64,000 nucleotides of DNA from a cf. Phormidesmis sp. LEGE 11477 (GCF_015207105.1 NZ_JADEXO010000002.1:1-64000), one strand, 5' to 3'; counted from the first letter of the stretch, positions 26,965-37,147 are shown. Made by a program: numbers and translations. The notes: a model not told the origin generated them from the sequence alone.

Positions 26965-28701
26965 TTACTGTGCCTGCTGTAACAGCACCTGCGCTCGCTC
27001 AGCTTCTATTGCCCTAGAAAAATAGTTGCCCTGAGCATAGCAGCAGCAGGTGTTCTGTAGAAACTGCCACTGGTCTAAGCGCTCTACGCCTTCGACGACC
27101 ACGCGGATATCTAACGCAGATGCCAACGATAAAATAGAAGTCACAATCAGCTCATCTTGCCGACTAGAGGCAGCGACTAGGTGGTCATAGTTGCGTGAGC
27201 AGTTCTTAGCCGACTGGCCCAAGCGCCAAACAAAAGAACGATCTATTTTCAGTACGTCTACCGGAAACTGCTGTAGGTAAGTTAAAGAAGAATAGCCCGT
27301 ACCAAAATCGTCTAAGCTAACGCCTATCCCCATACTTCTTAACTGTTGCAGCGTCTTGACAGCCTGATCGACGTTAGCGATGATCACGCCCTCAGTGACT
27401 TCTACACTTAACTGCCCCGGATCGACTGGATAGCAAGCTAGCAAATCTTGAACATACTCTACCAAATCGGCTCGGCATAGATGACTACCTGATAAGTTGA
27501 CGCTGATAGAAGGTAGCAGGCCCTCTGCCTGCCAGGTCATGAGCTGTTGACAGACCGTTTTCAACATCCAGCGGTCAATTTTAAAAGTCAGACCCAGCTC
27601 TTCTGCTATTGGCAAGAAATCATCTGGTCGCATCAGCCCACGTTCAGGATGCTGCCATCGCACTAGCGCTTCAAATCCAACGGTTTTTCCTGTTTTGGTA
27701 TCAACGATTGGCTGATAGTGCGCTCGTAGCTGCTGCTGTTCGATCGCGACTGATATGAGCTGCTGCAAACTGACTTTGGTCGCGATCGCGCTCTTCATCT
27801 TCGGACAAAATACCGCATACCGATAGCCGCTACTGGGCGCAGCTTCATGTACCTGCGCCATTGCAATATTCGACTGCAATAGCAAATCACTAAATTCGGT
27901 TTTTTTCTGGTCGAACGAGCCTACCTGATATTGACTCGCCCACGCCGCCTGAGCAAACGCGATTCCTAACTGGCCATGCACATGCACTGTCTGCGATTGA
28001 GTCCGAAAAGGCTGATGGACAGAAGCCAGGACCCGCTCGGCCATTTGGTAGCTACGCGCCTTATCGCCAGGACTAAGTAAAAGGGAAAATTGATTGTCTC
28101 CGGTTCTCGCTAGTACATCTTGCGACCCTAGACACCTCTGTAGCCGATCAGCGGCTTGTCTGATCAATTCATCGGCGACCTGGTGGCCGAAAGCATCGTT
28201 GATAGACTTAAAGCGACTAAGTTTGAGAGAAAGTAAAGCCACCTCGGCCTGCGGCTGGGCATCTAATAGGCGAGCACCGATGGTGAACAAGGTCGTACGA
28301 TTGATCAGCCCAGTCAGCGAGTCAATTGACGAAATAGTGTGGATACGCTGATCCTTTCTTTTCAATAGAGAAGTCAGAGCGTGAATACGCAGACACAACA
28401 GGGCTAGCATCACGCTAAAAGATCCCGTTACCACACCTATGCTCACTGCGGGATAACTAAGTACCCAAGTATTCACTTGCCACACCTGAGTAAAGAGATT
28501 GTAGACAGGTGTAGCATCGCCTTGAACAGTCTCAAACACAGTCTGGGTTTGGCAAGCATAGGAGAAAAGCAGATCGCATTTAAAAGAGAACCGATGGCTA
28601 GCTACCCGATGAATGCTAGAGGAAAGCGGCCCAGCCATTACGATAGATACTGCAAAAGTGATCGAAGAAAATGTTCGCAAAGAAAACAGCAGATCCCTCA
28701 T
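26965..28701 (-). CDS. Membrane-bound GGDEF-EAL protein, probable c-di-GMP phosphodiesterase
   Basis: 578 residues. Two N-terminal membrane segments (about 5-30 and 75-105) enclose a short external loop with two cysteines (FKCDLLFSYACQ). The GGDEF domain is degenerate: the signature reads RTGDNQFS, so cyclase activity is unlikely. The EAL domain keeps GFEALVRW, ISVNLSG, DDFGTGYSSLTYL and the Lys/Asp of LKIDRSF, so it should hydrolyse cyclic di-GMP. It likely lowers c-di-GMP in answer to a periplasmic or membrane cue. Confidence 0.88.
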   Translation of the reverse strand: MRDLLFSLRTFSSITFAVSIVMAGPLSSSIHRVASHRFSFKCDLLFSYACQTQTVFETVQGDATPVYNLFTQVWQVNTWVLSYPAVSIGVVTGSFSVMLALLCLRIHALTSLLKRKDQRIHTISSIDSLTGLINRTTLFTIGARLLDAQPQAEVALLSLKLSRFKSINDAFGHQVADELIRQAADRLQRCLGSQDVLARTGDNQFSLLLSPGDKARSYQMAERVLASVHQPFRTQSQTVHVHGQLGIAFAQAAWASQYQVGSFDQKKTEFSDLLLQSNIAMAQVHEAAPSSGYRYAVFCPKMKSAIATKVSLQQLISVAIEQQQLRAHYQPIVDTKTGKTVGFEALVRWQHPERGLMRPDDFLPIAEELGLTFKIDRWMLKTVCQQLMTWQAEGLLPSISVNLSGSHLCRADLVEYVQDLLACYPVDPGQLSVEVTEGVIIANVDQAVKTLQQLRSMGIGVSLDDFGTGYSSLTYLQQFPVDVLKIDRSFVWRLGQSAKNCSRNYDHLVAASSRQDELIVTSILSLASALDIRVVVEGVERLDQWQFLQNTCCCYAQGNYFSRAIEAERAQVLLQQAQ

Positions 28702-29314
28702 TGGAAGCAGATTACAGCAAACACATCGTTGCTATGAACACGCCTGCTATCGACATGCTCGCTGTAAAGACTCTATTGAAATCAATTGAAACCGGGATAT
28801 CTGTGAAATCAGAAGTCTTGCGCCCTGGAGCACCTGGCGCTTGACAAGCATCCCTAGTAGGAAAAAACAGACCAATTGCCGGTAAACCGACTGCGATCAA
28901 ACCTATTTCTTGTGAATGACCAGAGAGAACAGCCGCCAGGAGCGTAATGGCTATGAGGTCTTAAATCTCAGGAGTAGGAGCTAGACTTCATATAACTGGA
29001 AAAACTTGCGGCTTTCAGCCACCTACAGACATAGATTCGTCTATCAGAAATATATTATCACGTAGGTAATTACAACAGACTGTGAAGCACTGTTAAAGAT
29101 CACAAAACAAGTTGTTGAAGATCACAAAAGTAAACTGGCTTCAAAAAATTCACTGAAGAACATAGATACTATTTGCTACGCCTGATCGATCCATTTCGAT
29201 TGACAGAAATTGGGTTCGCACCTAACCCCACCGTCCAATCACAGAGCACGATATCCTGATAGAGAAGTCGATTTTCTGCGCTAAGTTTTCTGCGCCGCTC
29301 TACATTCCTAAATT
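28702..29314. other. 613-base gap without a clear gene
   Basis: It holds a 62-codon minus-strand frame (28712-28900) with two hydrophobic ends but no good start or ribosome site, and a short direct repeat AAGATCACAAAA near 29096 and 29118. I see no RNA gene or terminator. Confidence 0.4.
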
Positions 29315-30568
29315 ATGCAGATATACCTGGATTACAGTGCGACTACGCCGCCTAGACCAGAGGCGATCACAGCAATGCAAACTGCCATAGCCCAGCACTG
29401 GGGCAATGCTTCTAGCCTGCACCATTGGGGTAATCGGGCTGCGACTCCTATAGAAGGCGCTAGGCTCCAGGTTGCCAGTTTAATCAATGCGCCTAGCGTA
29501 GATAGCTTGGTATTTACAGCGGGTGGCACTGAAGCCGACAATCTAGCCATCTTCGGCACTACCCGCCAGTATGCCGAACCGCAGCACATCATCGTTTCTG
29601 CGGTTGAGCACTCAGCGATCACAGCGCCCGCGCGTCAGCTCGAAGCCGACGGCTGGCAGGTTACCTGGCTGGCGGTTGACCCGCAAGGCGCGGTAGATCC
29701 CAATGATCTAAAAGCGGCAATTAGAGAAAATACTGCCCTAGTCTCGATCATCTACGGTCAGAGCGAAATTGGCACCCTTCAGCCGATCGCCGAACTCGGC
29801 GCGATCGCCCAAGCCAGCGGCGTTCCTTTTCATACAGATGCAGTTCAAGTAGCCGGACGTTTGCCGATCGATGTCCAGCAGCTACCTGTCGATTTGCTCT
29901 CCCTTTCTAGTCACAAGATCTACGGCCCCCAGGGAGCCGGTGCGCTCTATATCAAACCTGGCACAGCGCTCTTACCCATCTTGCTAGGGGGTGGGCAAGA
30001 AAACCAACTGCGCTCGGGCACTCAGGCTGTGCCTAATATTGCTGGATTTGGCGTCGCTGCCGAGATAGCGGCGACTGAAATGCCAGCAGAGACCCTGCGA
30101 TTAATCTATCTACGCGATCGCTTCTTTGCCCATATGAACGAGGTGCCAGCGCTAGTCCCTACCGGCGATCCGCGTCATCGTCTGCCACATCACATCAGCT
30201 TTTGCCTACCCCACAGCGATATTACTGGCAAAGCTCTCGTCCGTCAGATGAACTTAGCTGGCATCGGCATTAGCGCTGGCTCGGCCTGCCATAGTGGTCA
30301 GCTCAGCCCCAGCCCGATCTTAAAAGCGATTGGGTATAGCGATCAGGTAGCTAAAACCGGCATCCGCATCACGCTAGGACGTCAGACCACAGAAGCCGAC
30401 GTAGACTGGAGCGCTATGGTGCTTAAACAGGTACTAGAGAGAGTCTTGGACAGAGCTTCAGACAAAACCTCAGAAAAAGCCTCAGAGAAAGCCTCAGAGA
30501 AAGCCTCAGAGAAAGCTTTAGAAAAGGAAGCAGCACCGACAATGCTTTTTTCTGCCTCCAACCCCTGA
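29315..30568 (+). CDS. Cysteine desulfurase (NifS/IscS family)
   Basis: 417 residues, PLP-dependent. The PLP lysine is in SLSSHKIYGPQG and the catalytic cysteine in GSACHSGQLSPS. It removes sulfur from cysteine for Fe-S clusters and other thiolation. Residues 1-380 cover the whole enzyme; the last 35 are an added tail of SEKA repeats encoded by 12-bp units and are not part of the family. The cysteine loop is of the NifS-like group I type. It may be cotranscribed with the DUF1995 gene 27 bases later. Confidence 0.9.
   Translation: MQIYLDYSATTPPRPEAITAMQTAIAQHWGNASSLHHWGNRAATPIEGARLQVASLINAPSVDSLVFTAGGTEADNLAIFGTTRQYAEPQHIIVSAVEHSAITAPARQLEADGWQVTWLAVDPQGAVDPNDLKAAIRENTALVSIIYGQSEIGTLQPIAELGAIAQASGVPFHTDAVQVAGRLPIDVQQLPVDLLSLSSHKIYGPQGAGALYIKPGTALLPILLGGGQENQLRSGTQAVPNIAGFGVAAEIAATEMPAETLRLIYLRDRFFAHMNEVPALVPTGDPRHRLPHHISFCLPHSDITGKALVRQMNLAGIGISAGSACHSGQLSPSPILKAIGYSDQVAKTGIRITLGRQTTEADVDWSAMVLKQVLERVLDRASDKTSEKASEKASEKASEKALEKEAAPTMLFSASNP
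30467..30526 (+). repeat. 12-bp in-frame tandem repeat in the desulfurase tail
   Basis: Five consecutive 12-bp units; the middle three are identical (GCCTCAGAGAAA) and the outer two are diverged. They encode the SEKA/LEK tail. Confidence 0.8.
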
Positions 30569-30595
30569 TTTCCTTCGACGCCCCTCATAATTCCT

Positions 30596-31333
30596 ATGTC
30601 CATTCCTACCACTATTCCCGATGCCACCGAACAGGCCAAAGCCGCGACCAAAGCTGCCTTAGACGCAGGCATATCTCGGCTTCAGATCGAAATGGCCATT
30701 CCTGAGCTCAAGCACCAGCCGATTGCTCAGCAGTTTCTAGAACTTTTTAGCGACAAGCAGTTCAAAGTACTTTTTCCCGATGCGGGTGCAGCTGCCCTAG
30801 CAAGAAGAGACTGGGACAATCCAGAGTTTGTCGTTAGGGGGCTAGGTGAGTTAACTCAGACTATAGATGTAGAAGACGAGCTCTATTTGATCGTCAATCC
30901 CTCTGCTGTTGAGGTCGACAAAGTAGAAGCGCTATGCAATGAAGCGTTAGATCAGCCAGTTGTGCTACTCAATCCACAGCTAGAGGATGTGGCCGTTGTC
31001 GGTATCGGCTATGCAGCCAGACAGCTACGCGATCGCTTTCTTAGCCAGATCGAAACCTGCTACTACGTTCGCCCGATCGACCAAGGCGTCGTCTACCGAG
31101 CATATCCAGGCCCGTGGCAAATCTGGAGAGAGACCGGCCCCGATGAATACGAGCACGTACAAGATTTGTCTAGTCGGCCCTCTGGTGAAGATATCGATCG
31201 CATCCTGTACGGTGATGCAGAAATCGGCTCAGGAGAAACGGATGCTGAAGGGGCTAGAGCTCAGAACAGCAGAGGCAAGAAAAAAGGACTCTTTGCAGAA
31301 CTTCAACAGTTTCTTAGAGCGCTCAGTCAGTAA
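30596..31333 (+). CDS. DUF1995-family protein (LPA3-like)
   Basis: 245 residues. The pattern begins IPDATEQAKAATKAAL, then RLQIEMAIPELK and continues with ELYLIVNPSAVEVDKVEAL and YYVRPIDQGVVYRAYPGPWQI, as in the DUF1995 family shared by cyanobacteria and plants. The plant member LPA3 assists photosystem II assembly; a similar role here is inference. The last codons (ALSQ) and the stop lie inside the first unit of a 15-bp tandem repeat. Confidence 0.85.
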   Translation: MSIPTTIPDATEQAKAATKAALDAGISRLQIEMAIPELKHQPIAQQFLELFSDKQFKVLFPDAGAAALARRDWDNPEFVVRGLGELTQTIDVEDELYLIVNPSAVEVDKVEALCNEALDQPVVLLNPQLEDVAVVGIGYAARQLRDRFLSQIETCYYVRPIDQGVVYRAYPGPWQIWRETGPDEYEHVQDLSSRPSGEDIDRILYGDAEIGSGETDAEGARAQNSRGKKKGLFAELQQFLRALSQ

Positions 31334-31363
31334 GTGCTCAGTCAGTAGGCGCTCAGTCAGTAG
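31319..31363 (+). repeat. 15-bp unit in three tandem copies over a stop codon
   Basis: GCGCTCAGTCAGTAA, GTGCTCAGTCAGTAG and GCGCTCAGTCAGTAG are contiguous. The first copy supplies the last codons and the TAA of the DUF1995 gene. Confidence 0.85.
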
Positions 31364-31443
31364 CTTCTAAACAGTAGTAGCTAAAAACGAACAGCGGCGC
31401 TAAGGTCTCTCTCTCTATTGCTTTCTTTATCTATGACGCACCT

Positions 31444-31989
31444 ATGCCCCTATCTTCACTGAGTTTTCTCTACTGGTTTTTGGTAGCGCTGATGGGGGTT
31501 GGCATTGTCGGTGCCTTCGTTCCTGTACTGCCAGGTACAGGGCTGATTGTAGGCGCTGTTTTAGTGTGGACTGTAGTCAGCCCAACGGCGAGTAGTTTGC
31601 CTTTGATTGTTGCGATCGCAGCCTTCCTCCTCAGCCTGGGCATCGGCTACTTGGCCACATACATCGGCACCAAAAAAGCAGGCGCAAGCACTTGGGGACA
31701 AACCGGCGCAATCATCGGCTTAGTTGTTGGCTTTCTGGGGCTGTTACCGGCACTACCGATTGGCGGACCGCTACTAGGAATTCTATTTGGCTCTATGCTA
31801 GGAGCCTTCTTAGGCGAATTCCTTTTCCGCAAAGAGCTAGACATGGCAGAGCGAATCAAGCTTTCAAGTAAAGTCAGTCTCGCAGTCGTCGTTAGCTCTG
31901 TAGTCGGTACGCTGCTCGAAGGTCTGCTAGCCTTTACAGCCGTTATTGTGTTTTTGTGGAAGACCTGGCCAGGTATCACTACAACATAA
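31444..31989 (+). CDS. DUF456-family membrane protein
   Basis: 181 residues, almost all hydrophobic, with Gly-rich helices (GAFVPVLPGTGLIVGAVLVW, then GFLGLLPALPIGGPLLGILFG) typical of DUF456, whose two similar halves suggest an internal duplication. Function unknown; likely an integral membrane protein with five or six helices. Convergent with amt. Confidence 0.85.
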   Translation: MPLSSLSFLYWFLVALMGVGIVGAFVPVLPGTGLIVGAVLVWTVVSPTASSLPLIVAIAAFLLSLGIGYLATYIGTKKAGASTWGQTGAIIGLVVGFLGLLPALPIGGPLLGILFGSMLGAFLGEFLFRKELDMAERIKLSSKVSLAVVVSSVVGTLLEGLLAFTAVIVFLWKTWPGITTT

Positions 31990-32107
31990 AATCAACAGAT
32001 CAACAGTTAGTCTGATCTCTCACACCGGCCACCACGAAACAGTCATTACAAGATAGGTGCCATAAAAGAGCACCTATTCTCAAACAACAGAGTTTCTCAA
32101 GCAGAAA

Positions 32108-32143
32108 GGCCCTCGACGAATTCAGTCGAAGGCCCTGCTTAGA
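32108..32143. terminator. Stem-loop terminator between DUF456 gene and amt
   Basis: GGCCCTCGAC pairs with GTCGAAGGCC (one mismatch) over a 7-base loop. On the minus strand it is followed by TTTCTGCTT, so it would stop amt transcripts; it may also serve the DUF456 gene. Confidence 0.65.
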
Positions 32144-32252
32144 TTCAGTCTGCAAAGCAAGCAGACATCCTTATCTTGCTGCCAACTTTTGAACATGCCG
32201 ACCATATCAATGCGATCGATATCCGTGATTGGCATACGGTCAAAGCGTGAGT

Positions 32253-33731
32253 CTAGATAATGCCGCCCATGTCACTAGTATCCTTGAGGAAACCGCTGTA
32301 AGCTTCCATACCGTGCTCGCCGATATCCAAACCCTTGAGTTCTTCTTCAGAGCTGACCCGTAAGCCAATCAAGGACTTAATAATCACCCACAAGATGCCA
32401 GTAACGACTACTGTGAACAAACCAACTGCAACAATACCGACGATTTGAGCAATCAGCTGAGTAATGCCGCCACCGAAGAATAGACCAGCTTCACCATCGA
32501 ATAGGCCGACTGCTAGCGTACCCCAGATACCACAGACAAGGTGAACAGAAGTTGCACCTACAGGATCGTCAATCTTGATGCTGTCAAAGAAACCGACTGA
32601 GAAAACAACAATGATGCCAGCAATCAGGCCCACAATCACTGCGCCCCAGTAGCCGATGCCACCACAGCCAGCAGTAATCCCGACCAGACCAGCCAAAATA
32701 CCGTTGATCACCATTGATAGGTCAGGCTTACCGCTCAAAGACCAAGCCGTAAAGGTTGCACCGATACCCCCCGCAGCCGCTGCTAGGTTAGTGACTAATG
32801 CAATTTGAGGAACATTTAGACTTGCAGCCAATTCAGAGCCAGGGTTGAAGCCAAACCAGCCAATCCACAAAATCAAGCATCCCAAAGTAGCGATACTCAT
32901 GTTGTGGCCAGGAATCGCATTAACGGCACCGTCTTGGTACTTACCAATCCGAGGACCGAGGAAGATAGCACCCATCAGCGCGGCCCAGCCGCCCACAGAG
33001 TGAACCACCGTGGAGCCAGCAAAATCGCTGAAGGCAACGCCTTCGCCCAAGAAGCTCATATCAGAAAGCCAGCCGCCACCCCAAACCCAGTGAGCTGTGA
33101 TGGGATAAGAAACAGCCGTTAGCAGGACACTAAAAACAATAAAGCTGGAGAACTTCACACGCTCTGCAACCGCGCCCGATACGATCGTAGCCGCAGTCCC
33201 CGCGAACGCAGCTTGGAACAGGAAGAACACAGGCGTCGTTAGCGTGCCATAGACAGGTTCAGTCGGATCGCTGCCTGCCAAGAAAAACCCACTTAGGCCA
33301 AAGAAGCCGTTACCTTCTCCAAACGCTAGTGCAAAACCTAGAGCCCAGAAAGATAGCGTTGCTAGAGCAAAGACAATTAGATTCTTCGCTAAGATATTGA
33401 CCGCATTTTTCTGGCGGCAAAAGCCCGTCTCTAACATGCCGAAGCCAGCATTCATGAAGATGACTAAGATAGCCGCAACAACAATCCAGATATTGTCTAA
33501 AACTATTTGAACATCAGTAGCGGTCGCCTCTTGGGCATGGGCTGCAAATCCCCAAGTGGCGACGATTGTAAAGGCTAAGGGAATACAGGCTAGCCAGCCC
33601 CAGGCAAATCGACGGCCAAATGCGCGGCTCAATGCACGGCTGGCCATCTCTGTAAACGGCGGTACATTCGCATCCCAAGGTGACGCGCTGCGCCCCAGAT
33701 GCTTTCTTTTTCTCATTGTAAAATTAGACAT
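32253..33731 (-). CDS. amt: Ammonium transporter (Amt family)
   Basis: 492 residues. After a long basic leader and a signal-like hydrophobic segment ending AAHAQE (about residue 68) come about 11 membrane helices. Family marks include [32 protein letters not shown] and [17 protein letters not shown] with the paired pore histidines. The protein takes up ammonium at the cytoplasmic membrane. An ATG 84 bases later (33647) could also be the start. An NtcA-like box lies 136 bases upstream, so nitrogen control is likely. Confidence 0.92.
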   Translation of the reverse strand: MSNFTMRKRKHLGRSASPWDANVPPFTEMASRALSRAFGRRFAWGWLACIPLAFTIVATWGFAAHAQEATATDVQIVLDNIWIVVAAILVIFMNAGFGMLETGFCRQKNAVNILAKNLIVFALATLSFWALGFALAFGEGNGFFGLSGFFLAGSDPTEPVYGTLTTPVFFLFQAAFAGTAATIVSGAVAERVKFSSFIVFSVLLTAVSYPITAHWVWGGGWLSDMSFLGEGVAFSDFAGSTVVHSVGGWAALMGAIFLGPRIGKYQDGAVNAIPGHNMSIATLGCLILWIGWFGFNPGSELAASLNVPQIALVTNLAAAAGGIGATFTAWSLSGKPDLSMVINGILAGLVGITAGCGGIGYWGAVIVGLIAGIIVVFSVGFFDSIKIDDPVGATSVHLVCGIWGTLAVGLFDGEAGLFFGGGITQLIAQIVGIVAVGLFTVVVTGILWVIIKSLIGLRVSSEEELKGLDIGEHGMEAYSGFLKDTSDMGGII

Positions 33732-33866
33732 TTTCGTCGGGCATTCCTAACGCAATTTCGACAGCAATTTATGGTCGCAGACAATTGCCAAAGCAAGAGC
33801 GATCGCCTGCTTGTGCACCGGTCAAACTGATGGGTCTCATTCCACCAAGTCTGAGTCAGCCATTCT

Positions 33867-33880
33867 GTATCGGCTGATAC
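33867..33880 (-). promoter_or_regulatory. NtcA-binding site upstream of amt
   Basis: GTATCGGCTGATAC fits the NtcA consensus GTA-N8-TAC, with further symmetry GTATC/GATAC. On the amt strand, 22 bases after it lies TGGAAT, near the TAN3T form of the minus-10 box of NtcA-activated promoters. The rest of the 33732-34058 gap shows no gene. Confidence 0.6.
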
Positions 33881-34058
33881 CTTTAACAGGAGAACCAGAG
33901 CTGTCTTGCTGATTTATGATGCAGACTTTAGTGAAAGTTTACAAAACGGCTCTCAAAGCCGAGATCTTTGCGTATTTTCCAGGTTGATATTGAGCAGTTC
34001 GTAGCATTTCTCAACATCAATTAAATCTGGTTTGTGCCTGATTTCTCAGCATTACTAC

Positions 34059-34655
34059 CTATGTGTTGATTATATGTTTGAGATATTGCCGCGCGCCATG
34101 TGTAGAAAGTTGATTTTGCTTATCGCTCACCATCGTCTCTAGCTGTTGACGATAGTCCAAGATCTTTGCTTGCAGCGTTTGATCATAGGCTGCTAGCATT
34201 TGCACAGCCAGTAGGCCCGCATTCTTGGCGTTGCCAATCGCCACCGTCGCCACTGGAATGCCCCCTGGCATCTGGACAATGGAATAAAGTGAATCTACGC
34301 CTGAGAGCGTGCTGGTTTTGACAGGAACGCCAATGACGGGCAAAGGGCTAAGGGCAGCAACCATACCCGGTAGGTGAGCCGCTCCGCCCGCGCCTGCAAT
34401 GATCACCTTTAGACCTCTAGTATGAGCTGATTCAGCATAGGCAACCATGCGTTGGGGAGTGCGATGAGCTGAGACAATGGCAACTTCGTGGGTGACACCA
34501 AAATCTTCGCAGATGGCGATCGCAGCCATCATCGTTGGCAGATCCGAATCGCTGCCCATGATAATGCCAACATCGACCGATCCGTCACCTGATTTCGACT
34601 GTGATGATTTCGATGGTGATGATTTTGACGGTGGCGCGCTCATCGGAGTGGTCAT
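34059..34655 (-). CDS. purE: N5-carboxyaminoimidazole ribonucleotide mutase PurE
   Basis: 198 residues. [13 protein letters not shown] at the N-terminus, [10 protein letters not shown] with the catalytic His, and [13 protein letters not shown] are the PurE hallmarks. It moves the carboxyl group in purine synthesis (N5-CAIR to CAIR). The first 25 residues are a Ser/Lys repeat and are extra to the family. It is divergent from nagA with a 76-base gap. Confidence 0.92.
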   Translation of the reverse strand: MTTPMSAPPSKSSPSKSSQSKSGDGSVDVGIIMGSDSDLPTMMAAIAICEDFGVTHEVAIVSAHRTPQRMVAYAESAHTRGLKVIIAGAGGAAHLPGMVAALSPLPVIGVPVKTSTLSGVDSLYSIVQMPGGIPVATVAIGNAKNAGLLAVQMLAAYDQTLQAKILDYRQQLETMVSDKQNQLSTHGARQYLKHIINT

Positions 34656-34731
34656 AGCTCTAGCTGTCTTCCTACTTTTATAGTGAACTTTTATAGTGGG
34701 TAGTGTTCAAGTTTAGTCAGCGCTTTTGTTT

Positions 34732-36063
34732 ATGGCGGATAGTCGTGTCATTGTCAACGCTCGCCTGCCCCAACGTTCAGGACTGTATCAGATCAGGGTA
34801 GAAGCTGGGCGGATTAGCGCGATCGCACCACAAGCCCCGCTGGCCCAAAAACTTCACCCCACCACAGACTCTACAGACACTGAAATAGACGTACAAGGTG
34901 ATTGGATCTCACTAGGCGCAGTCGATCTACAAATCAACGGTGCCCTAGGACTTGCCTTCCCCGATCTGCGCGTCGAACAACTCGATCGATTGCAGGACAT
35001 TTGTAACCTTTTGTGGCAGCAGGGCATCAGCGGATTTTGTCCAACGCTAGTCACCACTTCTCTCGAAAATTTTCACAGCAGCCTAAAAGCAATCCAAACC
35101 TTTCAACAGCATCAACAGCGCTTATCATCGAGCTTGTCCTCACAGAAGCTCCCCATACAGAGCGCCACTATACAGAGCGCCACCGTGCTAGGGGCGCATC
35201 TAGAAGGGCCATTTCTAAACCCCGCGAAAAAAGGTGCTCACCCCGCCAAATATCTACAGCCGCTTACATTAGAGACACTTAAGCGCGTGGCTGGTGAGTT
35301 CACAAAAGCTATTCGTATTGTTACGCTAGCGCCTGAGCTGGCCAGCGAACCAGGCATCATCTCCTGGCTGACAGAACAAAATATTACCGTCAGTCTAGGC
35401 CATTCGCTAGCCACCGAAACGCAAGCTAGCAGCGCCTTTTCTGCAGGGGCGCACATGGTCACTCATGCCTTTAATGCTATGCCAGGGCTTCACCATAGAG
35501 AACCAGGTCTATTAGGCGCTGCATTGGCCAACCCAAACGTCTTTTGCGGCTTTATCGCCGACGGTGAACACATCAGTAAAACGATGCTCGATTTGTTGCT
35601 TCGCATAGATCGAGCTAACGGTTGCCTAGAGATCAACGATTCAAACCAACAGACCCAAAGCCAACAGAATCAGCCTCGACAGGTTCAGCGCCAACAGACT
35701 CACAATCTAGACCCATTTAAACAGCGCCAGGGACTAGATAGATTATTCCTAGTTAGCGACGCGCTTTCTCCGCTGGGCTTGCCGGACGGCGTTTATCCGT
35801 GGGATAGCCGCCAGATCAACGTGGCTAACGGCACAGCGCGGCTGCTAGATGGAACGCTCTCAGGAACAACGCTGCCGCTGATAGCAGGCGCTCAGAATTT
35901 GGTGCGATGGGGACTGTGCAGCGTAGAAGAAGCGATCGCATTAGTTACCACCAACCCCCGCTGCGCCATCCGTCAGCCTGGAATCGAAAGACACCAGCCG
36001 GCTCAATTTCTCCGCTGGTCATATCAAAACGATCGACTTCACTGGCAGTGGCTATGGCCATAG
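34732..36063 (+). CDS. nagA: N-acetylglucosamine-6-phosphate deacetylase
   Basis: 443 residues from the ATG at 34732 (a TTG at 34726 is in frame). Metal and active-site marks: QINGALG, HLEGPFLNPAKKGAHP, GHSLAT, THAFNAMPGLHHREPG, IADGEHIS and LVSDALSPLG. It removes acetate from GlcNAc-6-P in amino-sugar recycling. A Gln-rich insert of about 30 residues (around 35640-35730) lies before the LVSDAL motif. No nagB or nagE is nearby, so the pathway is scattered. Confidence 0.9.
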   Translation: MADSRVIVNARLPQRSGLYQIRVEAGRISAIAPQAPLAQKLHPTTDSTDTEIDVQGDWISLGAVDLQINGALGLAFPDLRVEQLDRLQDICNLLWQQGISGFCPTLVTTSLENFHSSLKAIQTFQQHQQRLSSSLSSQKLPIQSATIQSATVLGAHLEGPFLNPAKKGAHPAKYLQPLTLETLKRVAGEFTKAIRIVTLAPELASEPGIISWLTEQNITVSLGHSLATETQASSAFSAGAHMVTHAFNAMPGLHHREPGLLGAALANPNVFCGFIADGEHISKTMLDLLLRIDRANGCLEINDSNQQTQSQQNQPRQVQRQQTHNLDPFKQRQGLDRLFLVSDALSPLGLPDGVYPWDSRQINVANGTARLLDGTLSGTTLPLIAGAQNLVRWGLCSVEEAIALVTTNPRCAIRQPGIERHQPAQFLRWSYQNDRLHWQWLWP

Positions 36064-36132
36064 GCAATAACGATCATAGCCAATAGCGGCTGTCAAACCA
36101 GTAGACACCCAGGGGCTAACAGCGGACGCCGA

Positions 36133-36915
36133 CTAGCGGCAAACGCTGTAGTGCAAAAACACCTCATCCGCTTCTACTTGGCACGATCTCAGCGTCAGTT
36201 GCGGCGTACGAGGCAGCGTAAATCCTAACCCGCTCACTGGTGTCGGCGCTGTCTTACCACCGATCAGCAAAGGACAAACCGTTAGATACAAATCGTCTAC
36301 TAGCCCATCGCTGAGCAAAGACGCAACCAGTTCACCCCCACCCATGACTACCAGATTCTGAATAGCTGGGCGATTGGCGGCTGACGACAGGGCCGATTTT
36401 CCATTGAGCAAATCTTGCATGACATTGTGCCAATTGAAGGGACGCTCGGTAATTAGAACATGCTCAAACGGCTGCTCGCCCGCTTCTGCGGCTCTGCCTT
36501 CGCGCCAAGATCGCATCCCTTCTAGCGTGGTGATCAGCCAGCGGGGAACAGGCTGCCGAAAAAAAGGCCACTGGGGATCAAAGTTACCCATCGCAGAACA
36601 AACAATTTGAACGGGCTGATCCGGCTGATGACGCGATCGCCGAGCTTCAATCAAGTCAGTGTTCGTCACTGGCAAAGTTGTGCCATAGGCTCGCAGCGTT
36701 CCGGCCCCAAACAGCGTGGCATCAGCCTTAGCAATTTGCCTCTCTAAATGGGCCTTGTCTGTAGCAGAAGGAAAGCGAGCCGCTGCCCGGCTAGCATCAG
36801 CGATTTTACCATCTGCACTCATCGCAAGAACGACAGTGATCCAAGGGCGATTGAGGCTACAGATAAGTGGGGACTGCACAGCAAAAACCGTATAGTAAAA
36901 ATTGATAGACACCAA
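36133..36915 (-). CDS. RibD C-terminal-type reductase (dihydrofolate reductase fold)
   Basis: 260 residues. RPWITVVLAMSADGKIAD, ATLFGAGTLRAYGTTLPV, MGGGELVASLLSDGLVDDLYLTV (quoted in part as MGGGELVASLL) and PLLIGGKTAPTP mark the RibD reductase family. In riboflavin synthesis this domain reduces the ribosyl-amino-pyrimidine. The deaminase half is absent, so it is a stand-alone reductase and could instead serve another pterin-like substrate. The first 20 residues are probably not translated in full; later starts exist. Confidence 0.82.
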   Translation of the reverse strand: MVSINFYYTVFAVQSPLICSLNRPWITVVLAMSADGKIADASRAAARFPSATDKAHLERQIAKADATLFGAGTLRAYGTTLPVTNTDLIEARRSRHQPDQPVQIVCSAMGNFDPQWPFFRQPVPRWLITTLEGMRSWREGRAAEAGEQPFEHVLITERPFNWHNVMQDLLNGKSALSSAANRPAIQNLVVMGGGELVASLLSDGLVDDLYLTVCPLLIGGKTAPTPVSGLGFTLPRTPQLTLRSCQVEADEVFLHYSVCR

Positions 36916-37147
36916 GGATGTGATCTATGCGATCGCTCTAGCCGTAGCTAGCACGGCTACGAAAGTGTATGCCGAGGAAAGCAACGAAGAGCGCAACTTA
37001 AATACGTCAACTCAGATACATCAAATGCAGTTGACATTCATAGTTGAATCCTTATCATCTTTGTAGAAGCAGACCACAACTTTAAATCTCTACTAGTTGA
37101 TCATACGGAATTGATAGATAGACTGGTGAGGACACATTCTTTTGGCT

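Noticed and set aside
28712-28900. 62-codon minus-strand frame with hydrophobic ends, just upstream of the EAL gene
   Set aside because: No ATG/GTG with a ribosome site at a sensible place, no recognisable family, and the frame extends upstream without a start before a stop.
29075-29130. Possible CRP-type site (TGTGA ... TCACA)
   Set aside because: The spacing between half-sites is 14 bases rather than 6, so it does not fit the SyCRP1 consensus.
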